Source: Luteococcus sanguinis
GTDB taxonomy: Bacteria > Actinomycetota > Actinomycetes > Propionibacteriales > Propionibacteriaceae
Length of the DNA: 64,000 bases
Reading direction: 5' to 3'
NCBI RefSeq assembly: GCF_039527675.1
Contig: NZ_BAAAKI010000012.1
Coordinates: forward strand, 94,632 to 158,631
Shown: one piece after another, positions 25,401 to 35,855 of the stretch
Layout of the letters: each line of letters begins with the position of its first letter
How positions within the stretch are numbered: position 1 is the stretch's first letter
Made by a program: the position numbers and the translations under genes
Notes under the pieces: generated by a model
What the model was told of the DNA's origin: nothing
The model's database searches: none
Seen by the model: only the letters and a program-made list of their open reading frames with translations

Positions 25401-27151
25401 CCGACGAGCTGCGCTTGGCGCGCCGGGTGCTGCTCGGCGGCGCCCTCGGATCCCTGGCCGCCTGCGCGCACGTGCCCACCGTCGGACCCGTCGAACAGGT
25501 CTCGCCGTCGGCGCAGGCCAGCCTCGAGCGTGGCGTGCAGGTGCGCCCCGCGCTGCCGCAGGTGGACGGGTCGCCCGAGGTGGTGATGGCCGGCTTCATC
25601 GACGCACTGGCCAGCCTGGAGCCGGACTTCAAGGTCGCGCGGCAGTACCTGACCCCGAAGGCCGCCGTCAGCTGGGACCCACGCGCGGGAGTCACCGTCT
25701 TCAACGGCGACGAGCGCGCCAACTTCACCAGCGCCGAGTCGGCCGCTCTTCATGCGCCAGTGGTCGGTCGTCTCGATGCCGGCGGCCACTTCACCTCCGC
25801 GTCCGGCCAGCTGACCCACGACTTCGACATGGTCACGGTGGACGGCCAGTGGCGCATCCAGAACCCGCCCAAGGGACTGCTGGTGAGCAGTTTCACCATG
25901 CTTCACCGCTTCGCGCCGGTGCAGGTGTGGTTCCTCGACCGAACCGGACGCCAGGTCGTCCCGGAGCTGGTCTGGCTGGCCGCATCCCCGCCCACCGCGA
26001 CGCAACTCGTCCAGGCACTGCTCCAGGGTCCCTCTGAATGGCTGCGTCCCGCGGTGTCCGCAGCCTTTCCTGCCAGCACCAAGCTGTCGGCCCCGGCCGT
26101 GACCATCGACGCGGACGGCGTCGCGGAGGTCCCGCTGAGCGACGCCGTGGCCAACCTTCCGGATGCCCAGCGCGCTCAAGTCGCCGCGCAGTTGTTGTGG
26201 ACCCTGCGTCAGTTGCCCGAGGTGCAGCGGCTGCGGATCAGCGTCGCCGGGAAGACCTGGTCGTTGCCGGGCGCCACGGGCGACGGTTCGATCGGTGAGG
26301 TGGACGTGATGGCCTGGAGCCCGGTCGCGGTGAACGCGTCCCAGCAGCCCTTCGCGCTGGTCAAGGGAGTCATCGGACGGATCGATGCCCCCAACCAACA
26401 CACGCCGGTCGCCGGCTCCTTCGGTCTCAAGACCTGGGGGGATGAGGCCGGCGCGATGGCCGCTCACGGGGCCACCGCCAAACTCGCCGTCGTCAACCGG
26501 GCGCGCACGCGTCTGGTCGTCGGACCGATCGATCAGCCCGGGGTGGAGCAGTGGCTCACCGGCGAGCAGTTGGGACGTCCGCAGTTCAGCAGCGCCGGGC
26601 AGGTCTGGCTGCTCACCGATGGCGAGAGCAAGGCCCCGCGCCTGCTGCGGATCAGCGCCAAGGGCGCATCCCAGGTGGTGGGCGTCACCCTTCCCAAGGG
26701 CCACCGATTGGTGCGCTTCAGCCTCTCGCCGGAGGGGACGAGGCTGGCCGTTGTCAGCGAGTCAGGTGCCCAGCGGGTGCTCGGGCTGTGCCTCCTGCAG
26801 GGTTCCGACCAGCTCGCCGCCTCCGGCTACCGGCCGCTGCCGCTGGTCGACTCCCAGCCACTCACCTGGGTCAGCGATGTGGTGTGGTCGACGCCCACGA
26901 CCCTGCTGGTGTTGGCCGCCGTCGACAAGGCCTCGCGCGCCGGGGTCGTGCAGATCGGCTGCGACGGCGCAGACCTGGAGGCTCTCGGCCCGTCCGGCGA
27001 TGCTGACCCCCTCGCGCTGGTGGTGCAACCGACCTTGCGCGGCGGCGTGGCCGGCCTGATCAGCAAGCGTGGCACCTTCCTCAGGTTCGAGTCTGCCTGG
27101 CGGTGGCAGGGCGACGACCTGTCCGTGACGACCGCAACCTACCCGTGCTGA
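25397..27151 (+). CDS. lpqB: Lipoprotein LpqB, MtrB accessory protein
   Basis: A 584-residue lipoprotein. The signal peptide ends in the lipobox LAAC with the lipidated cysteine at residue 23. An N-terminal GerMN-like region and a C-terminal beta-propeller-like LpqB region follow. In mycobacteria LpqB binds the extracellular part of MtrB and modulates signalling. ATG 25397 overlaps the mtrB stop by four bases. The gap to the next gene carries a pair of inverted DnaA-box-like sequences. Confidence 0.94.
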   Translation: MTDELRLARRVLLGGALGSLAACAHVPTVGPVEQVSPSAQASLERGVQVRPALPQVDGSPEVVMAGFIDALASLEPDFKVARQYLTPKAAVSWDPRAGVTVFNGDERANFTSAESAALHAPVVGRLDAGGHFTSASGQLTHDFDMVTVDGQWRIQNPPKGLLVSSFTMLHRFAPVQVWFLDRTGRQVVPELVWLAASPPTATQLVQALLQGPSEWLRPAVSAAFPASTKLSAPAVTIDADGVAEVPLSDAVANLPDAQRAQVAAQLLWTLRQLPEVQRLRISVAGKTWSLPGATGDGSIGEVDVMAWSPVAVNASQQPFALVKGVIGRIDAPNQHTPVAGSFGLKTWGDEAGAMAAHGATAKLAVVNRARTRLVVGPIDQPGVEQWLTGEQLGRPQFSSAGQVWLLTDGESKAPRLLRISAKGASQVVGVTLPKGHRLVRFSLSPEGTRLAVVSESGAQRVLGLCLLQGSDQLAASGYRPLPLVDSQPLTWVSDVVWSTPTTLLVLAAVDKASRAGVVQIGCDGADLEALGPSGDADPLALVVQPTLRGGVAGLISKRGTFLRFESAWRWQGDDLSVTTATYPC

Positions 27152-27176
27152 GCGTCCGCGGGCAGAGCCTGCAGCA

Positions 27177-27218
27177 CCTGTGGATAGAGCCGGACGCCGT
27201 GGCGGGGTTGTCCACAGG
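27177..27218. promoter_or_regulatory. Inverted pair of DnaA-box-like sequences
   Basis: CCTGTGGATA (27177-27186) and TTGTCCACAGG (27208-27218) are inverted copies. The right copy matches TTGTCCACA, the DnaA box known from high-GC actinobacteria, and the left copy reads TATCCACAGG on the other strand. They lie between lpqB and the comF-like gene. Function is not known; a DnaA titration or regulation site is one possibility. Confidence 0.4.
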
Positions 27219-27268
27219 CCAACGGTGCGCTGTTTGACGCTCGGGGCGCACAGTCCTTGGGTGGGGGA

Positions 27269-27910
27269 GTGCTGGACGAGATGGCCGACCTGCTGGTGGG
27301 CGCACGCTGCCCCGGCTGCCAGCGGCCCGGGCTTGGTCTGTGCGAACGGTGCCGGGACGCTCTCGCTGGCCGCAAGCGGGTGATCCCCGGCGCCATCCCG
27401 CTGGGCGTGGGTACCGAGTACGGACCGCTGGTGCGTGCCCTGGTCACCGCCCACAAGGACCGCGGCGCCTGGTTCCTGTGTCGACCGCTGGCAGACCTGT
27501 TGGCCGAGGCGGTGGCCGCGCTGGGGTTCGACGGGCCACTGGTGCTGGCACCGGTCCCTTCCTCTGCGGCGAGCGTCCGGGAACGTGGCTACGACCACGG
27601 CGGCGCGCTGGGCGGCCGAGCGGCCCGGACCCTGCGCGCAGCCGACGTCGATGTGACGGCTCGTCAGCTGCTGCGTCGCACTCGGCCGGTGGCTGACCAG
27701 TCCGGGCTCGGGCGCCACGAGCGGGCGCGCAACCAGCGAGGCACCATGGCCGCCGCGGCAGGCTCGGGCGCAGTCGTGGTGGTGGACGACCTGTGCACCA
27801 CGGGGGCGAGCGTCGCGGAGTCCGTCCGGGCCCTGCGCGCCAGCGGTTGGACGGTCGTCGGAGCGGCCGTCGTGGCGCACCCCCGCCGAACCGTGCCGCT
27901 CGTCAGATGA
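27269..27910 (+). CDS. ComF family phosphoribosyltransferase-like protein
   Basis: A 213-residue protein with an N-terminal zinc-finger-like CPGCQ...LCERC (about residues 13-30). A C-terminal type I phosphoribosyltransferase fold follows, with VVVVDDLCTTGASV (about 170-183) as the PRPP-binding loop and PVPSSAASVRERGYDHG preceding it. ComF homologues occur in DNA uptake or nucleotide metabolism contexts; no competence genes are nearby. The start is uncertain: GTG 27269 fits family N-termini, and ATG 27281 has a better-spaced purine-rich GGGGGAG. The order lpqB, comF-like, hpf is conserved in actinobacteria. Confidence 0.85.
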   Translation: MLDEMADLLVGARCPGCQRPGLGLCERCRDALAGRKRVIPGAIPLGVGTEYGPLVRALVTAHKDRGAWFLCRPLADLLAEAVAALGFDGPLVLAPVPSSAASVRERGYDHGGALGGRAARTLRAADVDVTARQLLRRTRPVADQSGLGRHERARNQRGTMAAAAGSGAVVVVDDLCTTGASVAESVRALRASGWTVVGAAVVAHPRRTVPLVR

Positions 27911-27971
27911 GAACGACGCTGAGTTCGGCGTTTTCGCTTCGAAAGCCCTCCCACCAGCGCTAACGTTTTGA

Positions 27972-28034
27972 CATGGCACGACCCATCGGTTTTCCGGACG
28001 AGCAGCATCGGGGGACTAATGCGGTCGTGCCATG
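27972..28034. repeat. 12-bp perfect inverted repeat upstream of hpf
   Basis: CATGGCACGACC at 27972-27983 is perfectly complementary to 28023-28034, with 39 nt between the arms. It lies 92-154 nt before hpf in the promoter or leader region. It could be a long-loop RNA stem or a two-site operator. Confidence 0.65.
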
Positions 28035-28085
28035 CGTTTCACCGCAAGCCATCGACCGCTTGGACCTCGACGGTCGTGGGCCATT

Positions 28086-28120
28086 CGCCGCCGCATGGCC
28101 GGCGGCGTAGAACCAGGAGG
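28086..28120 (+). promoter_or_regulatory. Leader hairpin and strong ribosome binding site of hpf
   Basis: An 8-bp stem (28086-28093 with 28100-28107, six-base loop) lies 7 nt before a consensus AGGAGG (28115-28120), which is 5 nt from the ATG. The hairpin may stabilise the mRNA or tune access to the ribosome binding site. Confidence 0.55.
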
Positions 28121-28125
28121 ATCAC

Positions 28126-28719
28126 ATGGAGATCATCGTCAACGGACGCCACTGCACCATCAGCGACGAGACGCGCCAGCAGGTCAGTCATCGGCTGCAG
28201 TCGGTCGAGAAGCTCAGGGACCGTGTGATCAGGACGGAGGTGGAGTTCACCAACACCGAGGCAAAGGGCGACCCGAGCCAGACAATCCGCTGCGAGATCA
28301 CGATGTACTCGAAGGGTCCGGTCATCCGCGCTGTCGCCTCCGCCGAGGACAAGATGGTCGCCTTCGACAAGGCGATCGAGAAGCTGCGCAACCAGCTGCG
28401 CAAGGCCAGCGACCGCCGCAAGCACCATCGCAGCAACCTGCGCGCGCCGCAGGTGATCCAGGAGATCGCACCGGAGCCCGTCGACGACGGCGCACCCGAG
28501 ACCAGGACCCTCGCGGGCGACGTGCAGATGACCGGCGACGGCCCGCTGGTGGTGCGGGAGAAGGAGTTTCCGCTGGTGCCGCTCAGCCTTGCCCAGGCAC
28601 TGGACGAGATGGAGCTGGTCGGCCACGACTTCTTCCTCTACGTGGACGCCGAGACCAAGGCCCCCTCGGTGGCCTACCGCCGCAAGGGCTATGACTACGG
28701 CGTCATCCACCTCAGGTGA
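28126..28719 (+). CDS. hpf: Long-form ribosome hibernation promoting factor
   Basis: A 197-residue protein with an N-terminal S30AE domain (about residues 1-105; MEIIVNGRHCTISDETRQ start) and a C-terminal dimerisation domain (about 135-195; VREKEFPLVPLSLAQALDEMELVGHDF). The long form joins two 70S ribosomes into inactive 100S particles in stationary phase or stress. An AGGAGG site 5 nt upstream fixes the start. An inverted repeat and a leader hairpin lie upstream, and a strong terminator follows. Confidence 0.96.
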   Translation: MEIIVNGRHCTISDETRQQVSHRLQSVEKLRDRVIRTEVEFTNTEAKGDPSQTIRCEITMYSKGPVIRAVASAEDKMVAFDKAIEKLRNQLRKASDRRKHHRSNLRAPQVIQEIAPEPVDDGAPETRTLAGDVQMTGDGPLVVREKEFPLVPLSLAQALDEMELVGHDFFLYVDAETKAPSVAYRRKGYDYGVIHLR

Positions 28720-28733
28720 ACAGGCCTCATCGC

Positions 28734-28781
28734 ATGACCGAATGACTGAATGACCTAATGACGGCATGACCGAATGACCGC
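28734..28781. repeat. Six imperfect 8-bp tandem repeats (ATGACNNN)
   Basis: Units ATGACCGA, ATGACTGA, ATGACCTA, ATGACGGC, ATGACCGA and ATGACCGC follow one another without gaps between the hpf stop codon and its terminator. All begin ATGAC and vary in the last three bases. Confidence 0.9.
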
Positions 28782-28816
28782 CGATGCCCGAGACCCCAGC
28801 GTCCCGGGCATCGGCG
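28779..28816 (+). terminator. Terminator hairpin after hpf
   Basis: A 12-bp perfect stem (28779-28790 with 28805-28816), extended by two more pairs past a mismatch, with a small loop. No U-tract follows. The -10 element of the next gene begins 5 nt later. Confidence 0.75.
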
Positions 28817-28833
28817 CGCCTAGGGTGTCGGCC

Positions 28834-30054
28834 ATGAGCCCGGTGGCAGAACGCAGCAGTCTCGCGCTGGCCCGTCGGACCGCACTGGCGGCCCAGGGGC
28901 TGGCCACCCCGCGTCCCCAACGCCCGTCGACGCTGCGCGACGTGAGCGCCTTGATCGACCGTTTGGCGCAATTCCAGATCGACACCATCAATGTCGTCGA
29001 GCGTGCCCAGTACCTGCCGCTGTTCAGCCGGCTGGGGCCCTACGACAAGGCCCTGCTCGACCGAGCCGCCTACACCGCACCCCGGCGGATGTTCGAGTAC
29101 TGGGGCCATGCCGCGAGCCTGGTGGACGTCCGCCTCGAGCCTCACCTGCGGTGGCGGATGCAGCGCTACGAGGCCGGCCATCCCTGGGGTTTCGAGACCA
29201 ACCCCGGCCTCACCGAGCGTTGTCTGGCGGAGCTGGCCGAGCGTGGCCCGCTGACCAGCCGGCAGATCGAACATGACGAGGAGCGCTCCCGTGACCACTG
29301 GGGCTGGAACTGGTCGGCGGTGAAACGTTCCCTGGAGTGGCTGCACTCGACCGGACGTGTCACCACCGCGAGGCGCAACTCCTCCTTCGAGCGCGTGGTC
29401 GACCTGCGCGAGCGCGTCCTGCCTGCTTCCGTGCTGGCCCAAGCCGATCCGGGTCGGGACGAGGCCTACCTCGAGCTGGTCCGACGGGCGGCCCGGGCAT
29501 TGGGCATCGGCACGGTGCGCTGTCTGGCTGACTACTTCCGGCTCTCCCAGGCCGGCACCCGGGCCGCGGTCGCGCAGTTGGTCGCCAACGGTGAGCTCGT
29601 CCCGACGCAGGTGCAGGGCTGGGCGCCGGCCTGGCGCTGGCACGAGTCCCGGCGCCCGCGCAGCGTCACCACGCGAGCCCTGCTGAGCCCCTTCGACTCG
29701 ATGGTCTTCGAGCGCAACCGGGTGCTGAGCCTGTTCGGCGTCCACTACCGGATCGAGATCTACGTCCCCGAGGCGCAGCGGCGGTTCGGCTACTACTCCT
29801 ACCTGTTCGCGTTGGACGACCAGTTGCGCGCCCGGGTCGACCTCAAGGCCGAGCGGCGCACCGGCAGACTGTTGGTGCAGTCGGCATGGCTGGAACCGGA
29901 GAATGAGGTGCAGGGCGCCCAGACCGAGCCGGGACGTATCGCGGCCGAACTGGCCGTGGAGCTGGCCGAGCTGGCGCAGTGGCAGGGGCTGGGCGATGTC
30001 GCGGTGGTTGGACGCGGTGACCTGGCTCCCTCGTTGGCGCGGGCCCTGGGCTGA
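28834..30054 (+). CDS. YcaQ/AlkX-type DNA glycosylase (HTH_42 family)
   Basis: A 406-residue winged-helix protein of the HTH_42 family. The Gln-X-Asp motif at residues 48-50 (AQFQIDTINVVERAQYLP) is the catalytic signature of E. coli YcaQ (AlkX), which unhooks interstrand crosslinks and removes N7-alkylated purines. The antibiotic-resistance branch (AlkZ) has Gln-X-Gln instead, so I place this in the YcaQ branch. I chose ATG 28834 because TAGGGT (28821-28826) ends 7 nt upstream. It sits between hpf and secA, which are adjacent in M. tuberculosis as I remember it. Confidence 0.85.
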   Translation: MSPVAERSSLALARRTALAAQGLATPRPQRPSTLRDVSALIDRLAQFQIDTINVVERAQYLPLFSRLGPYDKALLDRAAYTAPRRMFEYWGHAASLVDVRLEPHLRWRMQRYEAGHPWGFETNPGLTERCLAELAERGPLTSRQIEHDEERSRDHWGWNWSAVKRSLEWLHSTGRVTTARRNSSFERVVDLRERVLPASVLAQADPGRDEAYLELVRRAARALGIGTVRCLADYFRLSQAGTRAAVAQLVANGELVPTQVQGWAPAWRWHESRRPRSVTTRALLSPFDSMVFERNRVLSLFGVHYRIEIYVPEAQRRFGYYSYLFALDDQLRARVDLKAERRTGRLLVQSAWLEPENEVQGAQTEPGRIAAELAVELAELAQWQGLGDVAVVGRGDLAPSLARALG

Positions 30055-30106
30055 CGGCCTGCAACGGGGTCGGCTGCGCGTTCGGGGACCGGTTCACGCC
30101 ACCCCC

Positions 30107-30112
30107 TAGGAT
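30107..30112 (+). promoter_or_regulatory. Candidate -10 element for secA
   Basis: TAGGAT in the gap after the glycosylase gene would start transcription near 30119 and give a leader of about 50 nt. A consensus -35 element at the right spacing is not seen. Confidence 0.45.
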
Positions 30113-30167
30113 GGATGTGTTTGGCGGCGCACCAGCGCCCCCTCGGCTCGAGAAGGACCTGGACCAC

Positions 30168-32924
<2,757 letters not shown>

Positions 32925-32965
32925 CGCCTGAAGAATGACCACATCCCTGCATCACTGCCCTGACC

Positions 32966-33442
32966 TTACGCCGCCCGCAGGGCGTACTGGGCGGGGCTGA
33001 GCAGCAGCCCGAAGCAGGTGCACCGCCAGCGGCCGTCCAGCCGTTCGGCACGCAGGGCCAGCGCCAGGGAGCGTCCGTCCGGCTCCGCCAATCGGGCGTA
33101 CCCCTCGACGGCGCCGCCGACCACGTTCGCGCGGATGCCTGCCAACGAGGTCTGCTCCCAGCTGCGCCGCCGCGCCCAGGAAGCGACATGGTCGGCGGCC
33201 AGATCGTCGCACAGCACCCGCACCTGCGCGGCAGGACGCCGGGCCTGCAGCACCTCGAGCAGGGCCCGGGTGATCGCATGCAGGAGCTGGACCGCCTGCT
33301 CGTCGGCGGTGTCGACGGCCTCCCCGGCTCCCTCGGGCAACGGCAGGGGCTGGGGCACCAGACGAGCCGGGACGATCTCCGCGCGTGGCGGCGCCACGAC
33401 GACCACGTCGACACCGCACAGGCTCAGGGGCAGCGATCTCAT
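32966..33442 (-). CDS. Rv3235-like protein (DUF6459)
   Basis: A 158-residue protein that resembles the Rv3235/DUF6459 family near secA in actinobacteria. It has a conserved C-terminal block where WRCTCFGLLLSPAQYALRAA matches the family's Trp-Arg-Cys pattern, and a central helical region (QAVQLLHAITRALLEVLQARRP). Function is unknown. It is convergent with secA, with 41 nt between the stops and no clear hairpin. Confidence 0.7.
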   Translation of the reverse strand: MRSLPLSLCGVDVVVVAPPRAEIVPARLVPQPLPLPEGAGEAVDTADEQAVQLLHAITRALLEVLQARRPAAQVRVLCDDLAADHVASWARRRSWEQTSLAGIRANVVGGAVEGYARLAEPDGRSLALALRAERLDGRWRCTCFGLLLSPAQYALRAA

Positions 33443-33560
33443 GGTCCAAGCCCAGCGCCTCGGCCGATGCCGCGGTAGGGGGTCGATGGCAATCTGTGGA
33501 CAGTCCCGTTGCCGGACGTGGCAGGCTGTGACCCATCAGACCATCAGTCAGGAGGCACGA

Positions 33561-34055
33561 ATGGCCGACCAGCTCGTCTTCGTCCCGGTCAGCACCGGCC
33601 AGGCACACACGCTTGCCAGGCAGGGTCACCTGCCGGGCCCGTTGGACGCCTTCGCGACCACCCCGGCGCTCCTCGCCGCCCTCGACTACACGGCCGACCA
33701 GGCCGAGGACGCCGAGTACGCGGCGCTGGTGCTCGCTTCCGTTCACGGACTGACCCGGCACCAGGAACGCCTGGTGCTGGTCGCCGAGGTGCCTGCGGCG
33801 CAGGTCGAGCCGTACGAGGACGAGATGGACAATGGGGGAGTGCGGTTGCCGTCGCTTTCCAGGGCAGCCGTCCAGAGCTTCTTCACCGACGACCCGGCCA
33901 TCGACATCGCCGACGCCGTCGCGGCCGCCACGGGTCTCACCATCGACCAGGTCTGGGAGACCGAGCAGGTGCAGGCACTGCTCGGCGGGGCCGACCTGTT
34001 GTGGCACTCGGTGGAAGAACTCGATCGCTTCGGCAAGGATGGTCGGCATGCCTAG
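33561..34055 (+). CDS. DUF6912-like protein
   Basis: A 164-residue acidic protein beginning MADQLVFVPVSTGQAHTLARQG. The pattern VFVP, then LPGPLDAFATTPAL and EDAEYAALVLAS recalls the DUF6912 family of actinobacteria, function unknown. A GGAGG site 5 nt upstream fixes the start. Its stop lies 8 nt inside the following ku gene, so the two are an operon and probably coupled. Confidence 0.65.
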   Translation: MADQLVFVPVSTGQAHTLARQGHLPGPLDAFATTPALLAALDYTADQAEDAEYAALVLASVHGLTRHQERLVLVAEVPAAQVEPYEDEMDNGGVRLPSLSRAAVQSFFTDDPAIDIADAVAAATGLTIDQVWETEQVQALLGGADLLWHSVEELDRFGKDGRHA

Positions 34056-34942
34056 GTCCATCTGGAAGGGCGCGATCAGCTTCGGCCTGATCACGATCCC
34101 CGTGAAGCTGTACGGAGCCACCGAGGAGAAGGACATCTCCTTCCACCAGGTGCACCCCGTCGACGGGGGCCGGATCAAGTACAAGCGCGTCTGCGACAAG
34201 TGCGGCGAGGAGGTGCCCTATGCGGAGATCGCGAAGGGCTACGAGTCGCCGGACGGACGCGTCGCGGTGCTGGAGAAGTCGGATTTCGACAACCTGCCGC
34301 TGACCACCACCCGCAGCGTCGACGTGGTCGAGTTCGTCGACCGCGAGGAGGTCGACCCAACCTACTTCGACAAGACCTACGTGCTCGAGGCCGACGGCCC
34401 CGGCGTGAAGCCCTATGTGCTGCTGCGCGACGCCTTGGCCAAGACCGGTCGTTGCGCGGTGGTGAAGGTGGCGCTGCGCAATCGCGAGCAGCTGGCCCTG
34501 ATCCGGCCCACCAGCGACGTGCTGCTCATGCACACGATGCTGTGGCCCGACGAGGTGCGCGACACCGGCTTCGCCGCCCCGAGCGAGGACATCACGGTGT
34601 CCGACGCCGAGGTCGGCATGGCCGAGATGTTCATCAAGCAGATGGAGGCGCACTTCGACCCCGGCGAGTTCAGCGACTCCTACCGCGAGGCCCTGGACGT
34701 GCTGGTGCAGAGCAAGCTCACCGGTGTGGCAGCCGAGGCCACCGAGGAGACCTCGGCCCCCGCTGGCGGCGAAGTCGTCGACCTGGTGGCCGCGCTGCGC
34801 GCGTCCGTCGAGGCTGCGAAGGCCAAGCGAGCCGGTNNNNNNNNNNNNNNNNGAGAAGGCCGCCGACGACAAGGCCGCCGACGAGAAGGCCGACAAGACG
34901 TCGGAGAAGACCACGAAGACCGAGAAGAGGAAGGCCAGCTGA
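34048..34942 (+). CDS. ku: Non-homologous end-joining protein Ku (interrupted by an assembly gap)
   Basis: Bacterial Ku, a homodimeric ring that binds DNA ends and recruits ligase. It begins MPRSIWKGAISFGLITIPVKLYGAT and continues with the standard beta-barrel core to about residue 250. A run of 16 N at 34837-34852 interrupts the tail. Upstream the frame reads to KAKRAG. Downstream a Lys/Ala/Asp-rich tail (EKAADDKAADEKADK, ending KRKAS) is open in a frame shifted by one base, so the true gap is a multiple of three (15 or 18 would fit), not 16. Such basic tails are normal in actinobacterial Ku. The stop overlaps the next ATG by one base. Confidence 0.9.
34837..34852. other. Assembly gap of 16 N inside the Ku tail
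   Basis: Sixteen undetermined bases break the ku reading frame by one nucleotide. The flanking sequence is low-complexity Lys/Ala/Asp codons, so a collapsed short repeat is the likely cause rather than a real frameshift. Confidence 0.95.
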
Positions 34943-35154
34943 TGGTGACCCGTGTCCACCTGGGTGACGAGGACGAGGCGAACGAGCTCGCCAGCAGGAT
35001 CGATGAGGCCGGTCACGAGGTGGCCGTCATCCAGGAGCGCTTCGCTGGCGAGGACGACGACGAGGAGGTCGAGTTCGTCGTCGCCACCACTGCGCCTCGC
35101 AGGGACATTGAAGCCCTCGTCAACGACCCACAGGTCTTCGTCGAAGAGGACTGA
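34942..35154 (+). CDS. Small acidic hypothetical protein (70 residues) after ku
   Basis: A 70-residue protein starting MVTRVHLGDEDEANELASRI and rich in Asp/Glu (AGEDDDEEVEFVV). No membrane segment or known motif; an alpha/beta pattern is likely. Its ATG overlaps the ku stop (TGATG), so it belongs to the DUF6912-ku operon. I do not recognise a family. Confidence 0.72.
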   Translation: MVTRVHLGDEDEANELASRIDEAGHEVAVIQERFAGEDDDEEVEFVVATTAPRRDIEALVNDPQVFVEED

Positions 35155-35159
35155 TCGTG

Positions 35160-35175
35160 CGCCGGCAATCCGGCG
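35160..35175. terminator. Small hairpin between convergent genes
   Basis: CGCCGG (35160-35165) and CCGGCG (35170-35175) form a 6-bp stem with loop CAAT in the short gap between the ku operon and the DUF2505 gene, which converge here. No U-tract follows. Confidence 0.45.
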
Positions 35176-35185
35176 TCGGCTCGGC

Positions 35186-35671
35186 TCAGGCCTGTGAGCC
35201 CTTTGCGGCCAGCCACTGGTCGCCCACGATCTGTTGGGCGTTGATCGCCTCGGTGACATGGGGCGCGGCGAGCTTCTCGATCTGGCCGCCCACGAAGGGG
35301 ATGTTCACCTTGAGGTTGCCGTCGTACTCGACCAGGGTTCCCTTGCCGCCGGGGTGCATGAACGCACGTCCGGAGCAGTCGACGGGCAGGCCCTTGGCCT
35401 CGATCACCAGCGTCCCGTTGCGCGAGCCGTCGGCCGCGGGCTCGTCCCAGGTGACGGTCTGCAGCATCGTCAGCGAACTGCCCGCGAACTTGCCCAGCTG
35501 GTCGGGAGCTGGCAGTTCCATCGTGATCCGGATGGTGTTGCCGGCGATATCGATCTGGTGCTCCGTCGCCTTCGAATGGGTCACCATCTCCTCCAGCCAC
35601 CGGCGGTCGCTCATCATCAGGTAGGTCTGGGCCGGGTCAGCGGCGAAGTCAAGACGCGAGGTGATCTGCAT
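35186..35671 (-). CDS. DUF2505 family protein (SRPBCC-like fold)
   Basis: A 161-residue protein beginning MQITSRLDFAADPAQTYLMMSDRRWLEEM, typical of DUF2505, which is predicted to have a START/SRPBCC-like ligand-binding fold. Further signs are VEYDGNLKVNIPFVGGQIEKLAAPHVTEAINAQQ. Ligand and role are unknown. The upstream part of the open frame overlaps the divergent glutamate dehydrogenase region and is not family-like, so I set the start at ATG 35671. Confidence 0.85.
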   Translation of the reverse strand: MQITSRLDFAADPAQTYLMMSDRRWLEEMVTHSKATEHQIDIAGNTIRITMELPAPDQLGKFAGSSLTMLQTVTWDEPAADGSRNGTLVIEAKGLPVDCSGRAFMHPGGKGTLVEYDGNLKVNIPFVGGQIEKLAAPHVTEAINAQQIVGDQWLAAKGSQA

Positions 35672-35773
35672 GCCCCCATTCAACCCGATGCCTGGCCCGT
35701 CCGGCCCAGCGCGCGACAACTTTCGCCGCGCGCGCAAGCCAGGCCGGGGCTCCCCATCGTCGGGGCCGCTGGC

Positions 35774-35779
35774 TAGGGT
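35774..35779 (+). promoter_or_regulatory. Candidate -10 element for the glutamate dehydrogenase gene
   Basis: TAGGGT would start transcription near 35786 and give a leader of about 70 nt to ATG 35856. Confidence 0.4.
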
Positions 35780-35855
35780 GTTGGTCAGGCGCACCGGCGC
35801 GCCTCGAGACGAGCACTCGACGACACAGCTCGACACCATGGAGTGGAACGACACG

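Noticed and set aside
33490..33510. TGTGGACAG near 33496 as another DnaA box
   Set aside because: A single short imperfect match without a partner; such matches are expected by chance.
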